A stretch of 64,000 nt of DNA from an uncultured Campylobacterales bacterium (GCA_903892995.1 CAITKP010000036.1:62001-126000); one strand, 5' to 3'; numbered from the stretch's first letter, positions 12,701-20,875 are shown. Program-made: numbers and translations. The notes: generated by a model from the letters alone, not told the origin.

Positions 12701-15700
12701 CTCCAGCACTTCCACCTAGTAAATTCTCTATTCCATGAATCGTTTGCGCTTCACCATTACCATTGTCAAATATATCTGATGTAGCAAGGTTGAGATTTAC
12801 GGCAGTAGCTCTTGATGAAAAATCCATAGTGTCAATACCCAAACCACCATCGATATCATCAAGACCATTACTCACAAAAATAGTGTCATTACCATTTCCG
12901 CCATTGATAGTGTTTGTATTAGCATCGCCCGTTATCAGATCCTCTCCACTACCGCCTGTAATATTTTCAATCTGATAAAATGTCGCAACTGTATTTCCTG
13001 AAATTTTAGCAGTACCAGCAGTTGTGATTCCTGTTTGAGTGCTCATATCGACAACAATAGAAAGAGCACTATTTGCGTTATCCGAAAAATCTAATGTATC
13101 ACTTCCAGCTGAATCGCCTAAAGTACCATTTCCCCCATAAATAAGATCCCTATTTGCTGTTAGTATTGCACCATATATGAGGTCGTTTCCATCTCCTGCA
13201 TAAATCGTATCAACACCACTGCCGCCTCTTAGTGTATCATTACCTGCTTCACCGTAGAGCGTTTCGGCTAATGCACCACCACTTAGAATATCATTACCAG
13301 CTCCTGAATAAATCGTTGCTAAAACACCCGTATCAGCTCCAGTAATAACATCTGCACCAGAACCCGCTCTTAAAATTTCAATAGTATCAATATCAAGAAC
13401 ATCTTGTCCATCAGCAGTTACGAGAGAACTATTTAGGTTTGCAATCATCGCGATAGCGTATTCAGCTGTATCAGTACCAGCGCCACCATAAAGTGTGTCA
13501 TTGCCTAGACCGCCACGTAGCGTATCACCAGCACTTCCTGCATAAATTTTGTCATTTCCAGCGCCGCCATCGAGTGTATTGGAAGCGTTATCACTTAAGG
13601 CGCTACTGCCTCCATAAATAGCATCATCGCTACTGCCACCGCTAATAGTATCTGCTCCATCGTTACCATAAATAGTCATAGCAGATGTGCCACCGTTTAA
13701 AATATCAGCGCCAAAACCAGATTTAAAAATTTCGATATTGGCAAGAGTATCTGTACCTATACCAATGCCACCTCCACCAGAAACGTTCGTTCCACCTATA
13801 AGCGTTAATGCTCCAGTTAAAGCACTATAATCAACCGTATCGCTATCAGCGCCACCATCATAATAATCACTCGCATTATCCAGCGTACCCACAATCGTGT
13901 CAGTGCCAGCATCACCATAAACGGTATCATTGCCAGCTCCGCCATCGAGTTTATCATCGCCACCATTTCCGTGCAATACATTGCTAGTTAAATCACCAGT
14001 GATAGTATCTGCGTTTTGCGAACCGGTAATATTTTTTATGTTTGTTATATAATCATCGCCCGCACCACCATTTACAGTAACAGTAGAATAACCAGCCGAT
14101 ACAGCACTCAAATCAGTTACAATATTCCCGATAGATAACCCGCCATAATCAACCGTATTATTTCCATTACCACCATCTAGTGTTAAGTGATTAGAGTCAC
14201 TTGAACCTGTTAGTGTAAATGCATCATTGCGAGCACCCGTTTTAATTATTTCAATATTTGTGAAAGAATCACTATGAATTGCATTGGAAAGATTAGCAAG
14301 GGAAGAAGCTATCTTTTGTGCATAGATATCAACAAATATTGCACTGCTTGAAAAGCTTGCAGTGCTTGATGAATAATCCGCTATATCCGCTGTTGCACTA
14401 TTTGTAACATTATCACCATCAAGTAAGTCCCCATCCATATTTCCTGTGAGAGTATCATTACCATCACCACCAAAGAGGGTATTCACCATGCCACTCTTAC
14501 CAGTCAAGATGTCATTATTATTTCCAGCAATTACATCTTGGATATTAGTAATCCAATCAACTAGTGAAGGTGTACTAGCTAAATATGCTTCTCCTGCCTC
14601 AAGATCAATAGTCGCCGCACCAAGCCCGCTGTAATTGAGTGTGTTTTTTTCATTTGCTGCAGCAGCACCACCATCAATATGATCACCATCAAGACCACCA
14701 TATATTGTATCATTGCCACCCAAGCCCATAAGCGTATTGGCATTGGTATCACCTCTGATGATGTCATTTTGTGCACTAGCGATGATATTTTCAATACTGA
14801 TAAGCGTATCTGTACCCGTAGCACTACCAACGACTTGTCCAGTAGTGAGATTTGCATTGATTGAGGTTATAGAAGTCGAGTAATCTGCCGTATCGTTACC
14901 AGAACCACCATTTAAGATATTATCGCCGCTATTACCAGTTAAGGTGTCGTTACCGCTTCCTGTCGTTACGTTTTGTATATTTTTTAAGGTATCTGAGTTG
15001 GTAGATGTTGCAATATCACTCGTTTTATAAATATTTTGTGAAGAAGTTATGAGATTGACCCTCAGATTATCTACAAAAGAGTGATAATCGGCAAGATTTA
15101 TTCCGCTTGCTCCATCTAAAACATCACCATCAAGTGTACCCATCAAAGTATCATCTCCCCCTCCGCCATAAAGGGAATTTATACCTGCTCCGCCTATCAT
15201 AGTATCATTTCCAGTTGTACCAGACACCTCTTCGATACTATAAAGGCTATCAGTAGAAAGAGTAGCATTAGAACTATTTCTTAAATGAATTAAGCCAGGA
15301 TTGATAGATGAAGCAGAGGATAAATCTACATAAATATTATTAAAACCTGCTAGTTCAGCCGTCGTAAGTAAAGAATAATCGATTTTATCTAAATAGCTAT
15401 CTGGAGTGCTTCCCGTATTCCCATAATACGTATCACTGCCACCACTGGCTAAAAAGGTATCGTTACCATTTCCACCAATAAAAGTATCTGCGGAGCTTGA
15501 ACCTTTCATAATATCAGCCGAGCTTGAACCTTTAACGATTTGTATATTATTTAAAGTATCATAAGCACCTTGACCATCACTAACAATATGAGTTGATAGA
15601 TCCACATTTATAGAACCAATCCCGATTCCAGAATAATCGGCTGTATTTTGACCAATACCACCATTTAAGATATCGGTACCAAATCCCCCAATAAGCGTAT

Positions 15701-18700
15701 CATCACCTGCATCTCCATACAGAGCATCATCTCCATCTCCACCATCAAGGGTATCGTTACCATCCCCGCCATAAAGAGTATCGTTTCCACCCATTCCGCT
15801 AACTTTGTCATCGCCTGTTTTTGCATCTAGTATATTAGAATCACTGCTACCCACTAAACTATCATTATAAGCTGTAGCATAAATATTTTCGATCGATGTC
15901 AATCGATCATATCCCGTACCTGTGCCTAAATTAATTGTGATATTATTGGCCAAACTCCCATAATCGACACTGTCACTTCCATTGCCACCATCAATCGCAT
16001 CATTTTTACCTAAAGCATAAAAATAGTCATTTCCACCATTACCAAAAAGCGTATTAATAGTATGGATATCGTTTGAAACCCTCATAGTGTCATTTCCAGC
16101 AGAACCAATCACATTCTCAATCGAGATAAGTGTATCAGTATCTCCCGCACTAACTGTTGCAGTTCCAAGCGTCTGACTTAGATCAACTACTACTCCAGAA
16201 GAATAACTATAATCTACCCAGTCGCTACCAGATCCCCCATCAAGTGTATCATTAGCACCAAGACCACTTAATGTGTCATTATCACTTCCTCCAATAATAG
16301 TATTCACAAGATTATTTCCAGTTAGAGTACTACTGTAAAGTGCACTACCTATAATATTTTCAATATTATAAATTTGATCACTTCCATCACCTGAAGCTCT
16401 ATTTGTACTGAGATTCACGCTAACGCTAGATGAAGCACTATAATCTACAGTGTCCCATCCGCTTCCACCATCGAGATAATCGTTCCCTGCTCCGCCAATC
16501 AAGGTATCATTTCCACCTATAACAGTAGATAGGATTGTGCCAACATTATTAACAGTATTCACTACCGTTTCTGAACTTTGATCAGCTGCAACCACAAGAG
16601 CAGATGTACTTAAAATTGGAGCAGAATCACCATAAATGATATCGTCTTGACTACCTCCATTTAAGAGATCATCACCTCCAAACATCACACCAGTAACCAT
16701 CGATGCAATTTGCATATCCCCAATGATTACGTCTGCACCTGCGCCACCAGCAAGTGTGTCATCACCTGTTCTAGAAGTAATAGCAGCATTATGATCATAT
16801 CCCCCAACGAGAAGATTATTTGAGCTATCTCCAGTGATAATATCTTTATATTGCGTTCCTGCGATATTCTCAATATTTTTGATAATTGTTGAAGCTACTG
16901 CTCCACCAATGTTTCCAAGTGTTCCATTATTTGAGTTGTTGAGCGTAACAACGATACCATTGGAAGTAGCAGAAAAATCTGCGGTATCTGTATTGTCACC
17001 GCCATCAATCATATAATCATCAGTACTTCCAATCAGCCAGTCGTTTCCAGCACCGCCATCAAGCCAGTCAAATCCCCCTCGACCCTCAAGTGTATCGTTT
17101 CCTTCACCGCCTTGAATTTTGTTGTTTGCGCCATCACCACGAAGTGTGTCATCGAACTTTGATCCAATGATATATTCAATATTAGATAGAGTGTCATTAA
17201 AATTTAAAATAGACTCACCCGTTGTTACATCTACTGTTGCATCATAAACAGTAGTTCCCGTTCCTGATCCCGATTGTAAATCGACTACAACACCATTAGA
17301 GTCATTTGCAAAGCTACTATTTGCAAATAAAAAGTCATTACTATATTTTCTAACAAAATCATAACTGACAGTATCAGCTGTACCTGCTCCACCATCTAAG
17401 ATATTATTTCCAGCACCACCGCTTAAAGTATCATTTCCACTATTTGCATTAATAGTATCATTTCCATTGCTTCCAAAAATAGTATCTACAAAGAGTCCGC
17501 CAACAACTGTTGCATCCGCTTTTCCAGTGTAGATAATATTTCCATTAGGCTTATCATCTAAAACAAAGCCTGTGTTATACTGACCGGTATAACTGTAATC
17601 GGCTATACTTTGTACATCTTTGACAATCACTCCGATATCTTTTGATTGTGTCAAGATATTAAGATCTGGTGTAACGACACTAGGTTGTTGCAACACAGGA
17701 ACGTTATTCATATCAAACGTCGAGGTCAATGCAGCACTCAGACGGTAATCATTATTTAGTATTACATCTGTGGTGTTTGTTGAGTATTTTATATAAAACT
17801 CAATAATTTCTCCGCCATCAGTCAATGTAGAAGTAAATCCGCTTGATCCATCCACACTGCGTGCAAGTGTCCAACCACCTGCTACTCCATTGGCTGCTGT
17901 TCCATCTGTATTTAAGAGCGCAAAGCCATTTCCAAGACCTGTAATATCGATGGAAGTGATCCCAAAGCCAATTGGTTGAGAGACATTCATACGTACTAAT
18001 TTTGTTAAGAAGGTTTCATTTACATAGTTTGGATTATCAGCTGCAATAACTTGTTTAGAACTATTATTTCTATAATCGAGTGTTTCTGGCTCAAATTGAG
18101 CCGTGGGAGTTGTGCTCACATTTCCAAGCGCACTTCCCGTTCCTCCAATGATTGTAGTAATTCCTGACGCAGTCGAATCAGTGCTTTTAATCTGATAAAA
18201 ACCAACATCAAAAGAGAGAGCTGCAGAAACATCTGCAGGCCCGATATTTGATTGACTTTGAGTACTAGTAAGGTTAGATTTGTTTGAAGATATATCTACG
18301 TTACTTAGTGTACTCGTAAAATCTACAGGTGCTTGAAGATATTTTCCAGAATCCTCTTTGGGTCCTACCTCATCTTGAGGTTTTATATTTGGCTGTGGAT
18401 CGACATAGTAGGCATTATAATCTTTTGGTATATCATCAGCTTTTGTTTGCTGTTCTTTCTCTGTTTTACTGCTCTCTTGTAGCACAACATTACCAGAAAC
18501 AAGAATGGTTTCTTTGGATGTTTGTGCAATATTTTCTACTTTATTTAAAATATCTGAGATATCAAAATGGCTATTGTTTGGAATTTTTATAAGGGGTGGA
18601 TTCTCTTCAAATACCATCATACCTAAGGCTACGAAGGTGATTTTTCCGCCATTTGGGAAAGTAGCGATAACATCCGTTCCAACAATTTGATATGCAGCTT

Positions 18701-18830
18701 TAGAGAGATCTATTGGGGTATGAAGCTCATCTCCAGGGCGCAAATAAATATTTACATTTTCACCAGCTTTTGGCGTTTCTTTAATAGATATATTATTTTT
18801 GCCATAGCTTACATGTAGATCTTCTGCCAT
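3720..18830 (-). CDS. Giant RTX / beta-repeat type I-secreted surface protein (5036 aa)
   Basis: Dozens of GGxGxDxLxGGxGNDTI-type nonapeptide repeats; followed by T1SS ABC and HlyD genes on the same strand. Confidence 0.95.
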   Translation of the reverse strand: MAEDLHVSYGKNNISIKETPKAGENVNIYLRPGDELHTPIDLSKAAYQIVGTDVIATFPNGGKITFVALGMMVFEENPPLIKIPNNSHFDISDILNKVENIAQTSKETILVSGNVVLQESSKTEKEQQTKADDIPKDYNAYYVDPQPNIKPQDEVGPKEDSGKYLQAPVDFTSTLSNVDISSNKSNLTSTQSQSNIGPADVSAALSFDVGFYQIKSTDSTASGITTIIGGTGSALGNVSTTPTAQFEPETLDYRNNSSKQVIAADNPNYVNETFLTKLVRMNVSQPIGFGITSIDITGLGNGFALLNTDGTAANGVAGGWTLARSVDGSSGFTSTLTDGGEIIEFYIKYSTNTTDVILNNDYRLSAALTSTFDMNNVPVLQQPSVVTPDLNILTQSKDIGVIVKDVQSIADYSYTGQYNTGFVLDDKPNGNIIYTGKADATVVGGLFVDTIFGSNGNDTINANSGNDTLSGGAGNNILDGGAGTADTVSYDFVRKYSNDFLFANSSFANDSNGVVVDLQSGSGTGTTVYDATVDVTTGESILNFNDTLSNIEYIIGSKFDDTLRGDGANNKIQGGEGNDTLEGRGGFDWLDGGAGNDWLIGSTDDYMIDGGDNTDTADFSATSNGIVVTLNNSNNGTLGNIGGAVASTIIKNIENIAGTQYKDIITGDSSNNLLVGGYDHNAAITSRTGDDTLAGGAGADVIIGDMQIASMVTGVMFGGDDLLNGGSQDDIIYGDSAPILSTSALVVAADQSSETVVNTVNNVGTILSTVIGGNDTLIGGAGNDYLDGGSGWDTVDYSASSSVSVNLSTNRASGDGSDQIYNIENIIGSALYSSTLTGNNLVNTIIGGSDNDTLSGLGANDTLDGGSGSDWVDYSYSSGVVVDLSQTLGTATVSAGDTDTLISIENVIGSAGNDTMRVSNDIHTINTLFGNGGNDYFYALGKNDAIDGGNGSDSVDYGSLANNITINLGTGTGYDRLTSIENIYATAYNDSLVGSSDSNILDAKTGDDKVSGMGGNDTLYGGDGNDTLDGGDGDDALYGDAGDDTLIGGFGTDILNGGIGQNTADYSGIGIGSINVDLSTHIVSDGQGAYDTLNNIQIVKGSSSADIMKGSSSADTFIGGNGNDTFLASGGSDTYYGNTGSTPDSYLDKIDYSLLTTAELAGFNNIYVDLSSASSINPGLIHLRNSSNATLSTDSLYSIEEVSGTTGNDTMIGGAGINSLYGGGGDDTLMGTLDGDVLDGASGINLADYHSFVDNLRVNLITSSQNIYKTSDIATSTNSDTLKNIQNVTTGSGNDTLTGNSGDNILNGGSGNDTADYSTSITSINANLTTGQVVGSATGTDTLISIENIIASAQNDIIRGDTNANTLMGLGGNDTIYGGLDGDHIDGGAAAANEKNTLNYSGLGAATIDLEAGEAYLASTPSLVDWITNIQDVIAGNNNDILTGKSGMVNTLFGGDGNDTLTGNMDGDLLDGDNVTNSATADIADYSSSTASFSSSAIFVDIYAQKIASSLANLSNAIHSDSFTNIEIIKTGARNDAFTLTGSSDSNHLTLDGGNGNNTVDYGGLSIGNIVTDLSAVSAGYSTVTVNGGAGDDYITNIKNITGSQNADTITGDLTSNVLHGNGGDDKLDGGAGNDTVYGDAGTDTIVGTLDNASDYYDGGADSDTVDYSALTGALTLIGGTNVSGGGGIGIGTDTLANIEIFKSGFGADILNGGTSAMTIYGNDGADTISGGSSDDAIYGGSSALSDNASNTLDGGAGNDKIYAGSAGDTLRGGLGNDTLYGGAGTDTAEYAIAMIANLNSSLVTADGQDVLDIDTIEILRAGSGADVITGADTGVLATIYSGAGNDILSGGALAETLYGEAGNDTLRGGSGVDTIYAGDGNDLIYGAILTANRDLIYGGNGTLGDSAGSDTLDFSDNANSALSIVVDMSTQTGITTAGTAKISGNTVATFYQIENITGGSGEDLITGDANTNTINGGNGNDTIFVSNGLDDIDGGLGIDTMDFSSRATAVNLNLATSDIFDNGNGEAQTIHGIENLLGGSAGDTLYGDGTANSIQGGLGADIIKGGDGSDVLYATDTTFTGDSGVSNTLYGEAGNDTLYGASGADTLDGGLGDDILDGKDGSDILIGGGGNDLISDTGTSGSDTLSYGTSSKVITAFALADGTIEITDGSVLGVTVSNADATNVGLDTLLAGHGIEAILGSGLNDKFFTQTYRPINEAFLLDGGSGNDTIYGGSLSDTIFGGANDDTIRGYGGSNILAGGSDTLTASGSDTLDYSYDTQGVKINLASGFTSYDAIAQNSALHVTDTNITGYTGGTDSVYNFSIVLGGSGNDTIAGNSGMDTINGGSGDDWIVMTTGNDYIDGGVNTTGIGDTIDYHYIAGTVIVNLATSVGTGTAGTDDIRNIENVSGSDYTDTITGSITGNILSGQLGADTIFGDAGNDIIYGDNNNNNSGLSETNDTQSGNDELYGGVGDDTIYGGLGNDRIDGGADNNILYGGGGNDAFWLAAGNDTVYGGSGIDSVNYGNSTAIVAHLEAIADIGGVKFATIVEGATKDYISLSDVELLNGTDSSDTIYGTSLVSTLLKTINSGNGNDYIQGNSANIDELIHGGENDDTIEGGGGADTLYGDGGTDLFYGAIDGDTIYGGETNETAGGDTIDFLHVSATGLEIIMNNSAQGLVKVAGTTKSYFYDIENISGTVSDDTIRGDIQSNALSGGLGDDTLSGGGGNDYIDGGTNTTAVGDWVDFYNDGVIDTTNGITIDLADKTQQLISASRGSDTIINIENIQATDKDDLIWGDSAANYAAGSVHTILGMNGNDSIVLRGGNNYIDGGSGTDTVSYYYQNGVTLTLSNGSGTATIGTYLDTLVGIENIIGSNTAKDVITGDNNTNTLIGGAGDDTLDGSGGDDYLDGGSDNDLIYGGLGSDKIFGGNGNDNLYGGTSSVADSSSNTIYGGSGQDTIHGDLSGDILYGDSSAGTRSGQGDILSYDLITTGVHVNLTTMTAVGWNATADLGTTDTIGGFDYVRGSAQADMLVGTTGAEWIWGGAGDDTIIGSGGSDTLYGEDGNDTFVLSDVAQMQAAGLINGGSTSGETNAVTLSGHSGNETLTAGNMSYIQQIQLASGSSSSATYTNNVAGITLVGTSGDDYIIGGVGYTNTIDAGSGNDTVVFAVGDLLGDVINGGTQTTADTLKLTGSSAITDAQFSNVSNFEILDLTGYTGTTITLGSNASTTFGAGIVNFSSSYTSATSVITDVSGYATSGLTLNGGSGSDDVIIVRGQTITVNGSNGTTDILEFKDAGTVDSSNFHATISGVEQIKFSSLGANNITLDASLLTGSLTLVGGANADTFNYSIANLSLADMIDGGTGVDTLNFLDAGTILGSAMSGISNVEVIRLKDTSGTSNNIDLGTVNATVYGANQGDTYNYNLLDLTSADTIFAGTGADKLVITGTGSLSDFSSFLNLHSIETLDLNSFSGTYASIGYTSQSAGINVIDASTRTAGINIDSSWYTGALHVTSGLGDDTLNGNSFYMAQHTLDGGTGNDTLKITYGTTIDDSMMVHKTNFDVLDISAVTASVTLSTNAQAAGFLTIRDAGSSAKTIDVSADTIGTSGSKLFVTAGAGADTIVVNDQNQYVTINGGSGINTLKFASSFSGGQTGSSAAIGNVSFGNIQKIQLADTANDVTFDASVMGVSLIGGTGMDIFRYAAADFTGLDTIDGGAGNDTIFYSTNSSTINTAGTDFAHLTSIETIQLGAGGNTVSNYNYTYGTLVGGSDNDTINVATGNLAVKIDGGLGDDLFSFLDATNLRAATTVIGNSGTDTIVVAGSSDILATDFAKISSVEKLDVTSLNANKNVTLGSGAQTAAIVTVEDLGSNARTFDVTAYTSALAINANKATGDADDVFKLTSSQSYVAVNAGVSSNDTLVLFGGNMADSLFANKVSIEKLDITALNSSTTLELAANAKNTGINTVTDTSSNGKTYDATAFGTINTLTINAGTGADIVSINVAQTNITVNANSSTGIVDTLKITGASLDDNFFGSNVSGIEKLDVSSISGSVTLGFNANAKGIGILNDTGTSAKTIDITSDAAINTLSSGSGNDTIKIAAAENASIIDSGGTDTLMIMDAITGGGSLNLAALQGVEKIQLLATSANDVLIDVSSYGATTLIGGNLDDIFRYSSVNFGLDDTIDGASGTNILRFSDQFTTSGADDSKFAHISNIQKILFADGVANSVTLNQDNISLIGGTGSDTFNYSVGNLSGTDIVYGGNGAGIDTLNLLNASTGIDDSQFGAIHEIEKITFANGVNTLTIDTNESYLSGVSIVGGTAIDTFVYASSLLADATANVSLVGNASNDVLKVTGNTNLSDANLATFKNISTLDLNAYNGAIVLGTNASSANMAITTVDASANTAALSVDASGMTSAVTFKAAQADSTYKGGTTGADILNIDTAMTQNASNITAIETININADTTFTGDLSGVSVINIASGKTLILDASALSSDTTTISGSGTTPTLIINNTSGAQNFSTLHVSGPLLIKINGTGSDDTIKFNPTFDAGFTGTVTLYGGSGNDTIIAGTQNDILVGNGGADTFKFISTNLNASDTITGNAAGTDILEITDTSATINDAMFTKATSIETLKLASSSTATLASLANATGIKTIDLSAGGTNIVNNSAIGNLTLTGGSGTDTLNISGSVAIDASKITGIESVNITAGSSAITSAFTGTPTVTIASGATLTSGSNADSVTGKTYVVDGNLTMANVNGSDLSHVTLNSGATLDITLASSGAIDVSGISRTTNAGVLKIHASNGDEIITIDSSKFGATGDTITDTGGNDTLVITGGGIDLSDKTVTGIETLALGTTTRTVLNSTQADSMNISGLASDAFTITGSGSADTVDLTGNLGAFTGTFSFNANDGDDHLSLDFSKLNTLTMDGGAGADTLSLNNFTGLNIDANSMNNISNVETLDVASLASGSLTIDLDALNKLASTSDLGSNTINFDIKSGGSESISFTSTHSNISVGGADQGSATWTLDSLTTHNLTISDTSHTINLHVIAI
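3740..9610 (-). repeat. Second repeat class, roughly 50-110 aa, 'xxNVExLDLTSxxxxxTLGxNAxxxGIxTVxDxSSxxxTxDxS' type
   Basis: Recurrent IEKLDVTSL / TLGSNA / DTIKI.. / DTLKITG blocks in aa ~3075-5036; few canonical RTX nonapeptides. Confidence 0.7.
9620..17500 (-). repeat. RTX (hemolysin-type Ca-binding) repeat block, approx. aa 445-3070 of the giant protein
   Basis: Recurrent 'NIIGSxxxDTLTGNxxxNTLxGGxGNDTLxGGxGxDxLDGGxGxDTVDYS' modules; boundaries estimated by eye. Confidence 0.85.
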
Positions 18831-18883
18831 CTGCCCACCCTCATCTTTTTTGCTCTTTATAAGAGCTCTAAACTTTTAAAAAA

Positions 18884-19693
18884 CTAAAGATGATCCAAAA
18901 TATCATCGATACAATCTTCAAGTAACTCATGATTGTATCCCGCATCATTAGCTTTTTTTAGTCCTAAATTGATTGGAATGTCTCCAAATGGATCATTAAT
19001 TGGAACAATTGTTTTTACGATATTTAAGGCTGTCGAAAACTCTTTTAATTCTTGAGGTGCATACTCAGGTTCATCAGAAAAGCGTATCATATCTACAAAA
19101 TCTGCATCAAATCCCCAGTGTTCGAAGATTGCTGCTGTAATTGTCGCTGTCGTTTCACCGACATAACTTTTTTCAACTACGGGAATGTTATGCGTCATCT
19201 CTATTTCAGAACGGAAAGTCGTTGTCTCATCTTTTTGAATAATATGACTCGCGATCAATATTTTTCCAGTCTCTTGCAAAAGTGCAGCAAAAAAAAGTTT
19301 ATCGGATTTTTGTTTGTCAATCTTTTTATACCAAGTATGAATCAAGGAAGCTTGTTGGGAAGAGACCTCTGCAAACTTTTCAGATGAGGCGGCATAGGGT
19401 TCCATATCGACATTTAAAAGTTTTCTCACAGAGTTTCCAAGGATGATAGAGCGTGTCATACTCATTCCAAAAAGTGAAACTGCTTGTGAAACAGAAGTAA
19501 TATTTTTTGTAAAACTATACAAAGGCGAGTTTGCAGCTTTGAGTAAATTCGCAATGATCATAGGATCCTCTTCGATCACTTTTGCCAAATCAGAAATGGA
19601 ACTCTCTGCATTTGCATAAACCTTTTGTATCTCGACAATCGTCTTTGGCAATGGCGGAAGCGATTTGATACTTTCAAAAATAGCACGATTCAT
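18884..19693 (-). CDS. HDOD domain-containing protein
   Basis: 269 aa; 'SLPPLPKTIVEIQKVYANAESSISDLAKVIEEDPMIIANLLKAANSPLYSF' is a classic HDOD N-terminus. Confidence 0.92.
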   Translation of the reverse strand: MNRAIFESIKSLPPLPKTIVEIQKVYANAESSISDLAKVIEEDPMIIANLLKAANSPLYSFTKNITSVSQAVSLFGMSMTRSIILGNSVRKLLNVDMEPYAASSEKFAEVSSQQASLIHTWYKKIDKQKSDKLFFAALLQETGKILIASHIIQKDETTTFRSEIEMTHNIPVVEKSYVGETTATITAAIFEHWGFDADFVDMIRFSDEPEYAPQELKEFSTALNIVKTIVPINDPFGDIPINLGLKKANDAGYNHELLEDCIDDILDHL

Positions 19694-19749
19694 AAAACTG
19701 CCTCAATTCATTTTAAATTGATTGTACCGTAATTTAACTGAAAAATCAC

Positions 19750-20154
19750 CTAAATACAGTAAGAAAATGGCTGATATGCTTGGTCTATCTCTGAAAGTTT
19801 AAGTAAAAAAAGAGCCTGTATTTTTTTTTGGATATCTGTCCAGAACGCTTCTAAGATGACGCTGGAACCAACATTTTGATCCACCTCAAAAAGCGCTCCT
19901 TCAAGCGATTCTATAATCTCTAAAACAGTTATTTCGCTGGGAGCTTTAGAAAGTTTGTAGCCACCGTTTACCCCACGCACACTCGTGATAAGCCCAGATT
20001 TTCTCAAAGTTGCAAGAAGCTGTTCTAGATAACTGTGCGAAAGTGAAGTCATAGCTACGATCTCTTTGACTTGCATCACTCTTGCATTTGTCGCGTGAGA
20101 TAAAACATGCATCGCAGCTAGACCATAAATCCCTTTTGAACTCACAGTGACCAT
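19750..20154 (-). CDS. Rrf2-family transcriptional regulator
   Basis: 134 aa; 'SSKGIYGLAAMHVLSHA...EIVAMTSLSHSYLEQLLATLRKSGLITSVRGVNGGYKLSKAPSEITVLEIIESLEG'. Confidence 0.93.
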   Translation of the reverse strand: MVTVSSKGIYGLAAMHVLSHATNARVMQVKEIVAMTSLSHSYLEQLLATLRKSGLITSVRGVNGGYKLSKAPSEITVLEIIESLEGALFEVDQNVGSSVILEAFWTDIQKKIQALFLLKLSEIDQAYQPFSYCI

Positions 20155-20157
20155 AGA

Positions 20158-20604
20158 TTATTCCATAAAACTTGGATAGATTTTTTTAACAATAAAATAG
20201 ATTTTACACCCGATGCAATAGCCAAAAACTATCTCAAGTCCACTGCAAAGTAAAAAAATCGCTGCTGTTATATAGAGCATTACATGTAAGGAAAAAAAGC
20301 TCTCCAAAATTAGCAAAATAATAAACAATACGCCAAAATGCGCTGCCAATCTTTTTGCTCCTGCATCCGTCATCTCTGTCTTAAATGCAAAAATTTTTTT
20401 TATCAAAATTGCTGCATTTAAAATAAGACTGTACTTTTTAAATCCATACAAGCGCATAATAAAATCAACTAAAACAAAAAATAAAAATCCACTTTGATGA
20501 GTGAATAAAAATAAAAGCACAAACAAAGAAACTCCAACAGTACTAATTCTCGCCAAAGTGCCATCAATTAAGCGAAATGCCAAAGGGCAAGCTTGGGACA
20601 TCAT
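20158..20604 (-). CDS. DUF4395-like membrane protein (start placed at internal Met)
   Basis: 'MMSQACPLAFRLIDGTLARISTVGVSL...' with four TM segments and 'GYCIGCKIY'. The ORF track extends to 20661, but the preceding 19 codons look non-native. Confidence 0.7.
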   Translation of the reverse strand: MMSQACPLAFRLIDGTLARISTVGVSLFVLLFLFTHQSGFLFFVLVDFIMRLYGFKKYSLILNAAILIKKIFAFKTEMTDAGAKRLAAHFGVLFIILLILESFFSLHVMLYITAAIFLLCSGLEIVFGYCIGCKIYFIVKKIYPSFME

Positions 20605-20821
20605 AACTCCTTTTATAATATTTTCTGATGCAATACTATTCTTTTTTTTTGTTAAACACAAGTATCCTGAGTAATTTAATCAAGATTAAAAACTCTTTCT
20701 ATTTTTGCTTACATGTAAGGAGTAAAATTATTAAAAAATAGAATATAATCGCTCACAAAAAAGCCTTAAATATTAAATACAATATGCTGGTTTTTACAAC
20801 ACAAGAGAAACACTATCTTAT

Positions 20822-20857
20822 ATAGTTATAAGAATTATATGTTAAAATTATAACTAT
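20822..20857. promoter_or_regulatory. Inverted repeat upstream of the efflux operon (candidate operator)
   Basis: ATAGTTATAA-N16-TTATAACTAT, 18 bp before the tolC-like start codon. Confidence 0.45.
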
Positions 20858-20875
20858 TTTTTTAAAGGAGTATTG

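Noticed and set aside
9620-17500. Regularly spaced short repeats that could suggest a CRISPR array
   Set aside because: They are degenerate in-frame RTX codon repeats with no constant repeat/unique spacer structure and no cas genes.
3850-18690. Many plus-strand ORFs of 60-197 aa opposite the giant gene (e.g. 4714-5307, 6481-6834, 9905-10087)
   Set aside because: They are antisense readings of repetitive RTX DNA; compositions are low-complexity (V/L/P/S-rich or H/Y/R-rich) and mirror the sense repeats.
18852-18866. Small hairpin GCTCTT-TAT-AAGAGC between the HDOD and giant genes as a terminator
   Set aside because: Only a 6-bp stem and no T-tract on the coding (minus) strand side; too weak to call.
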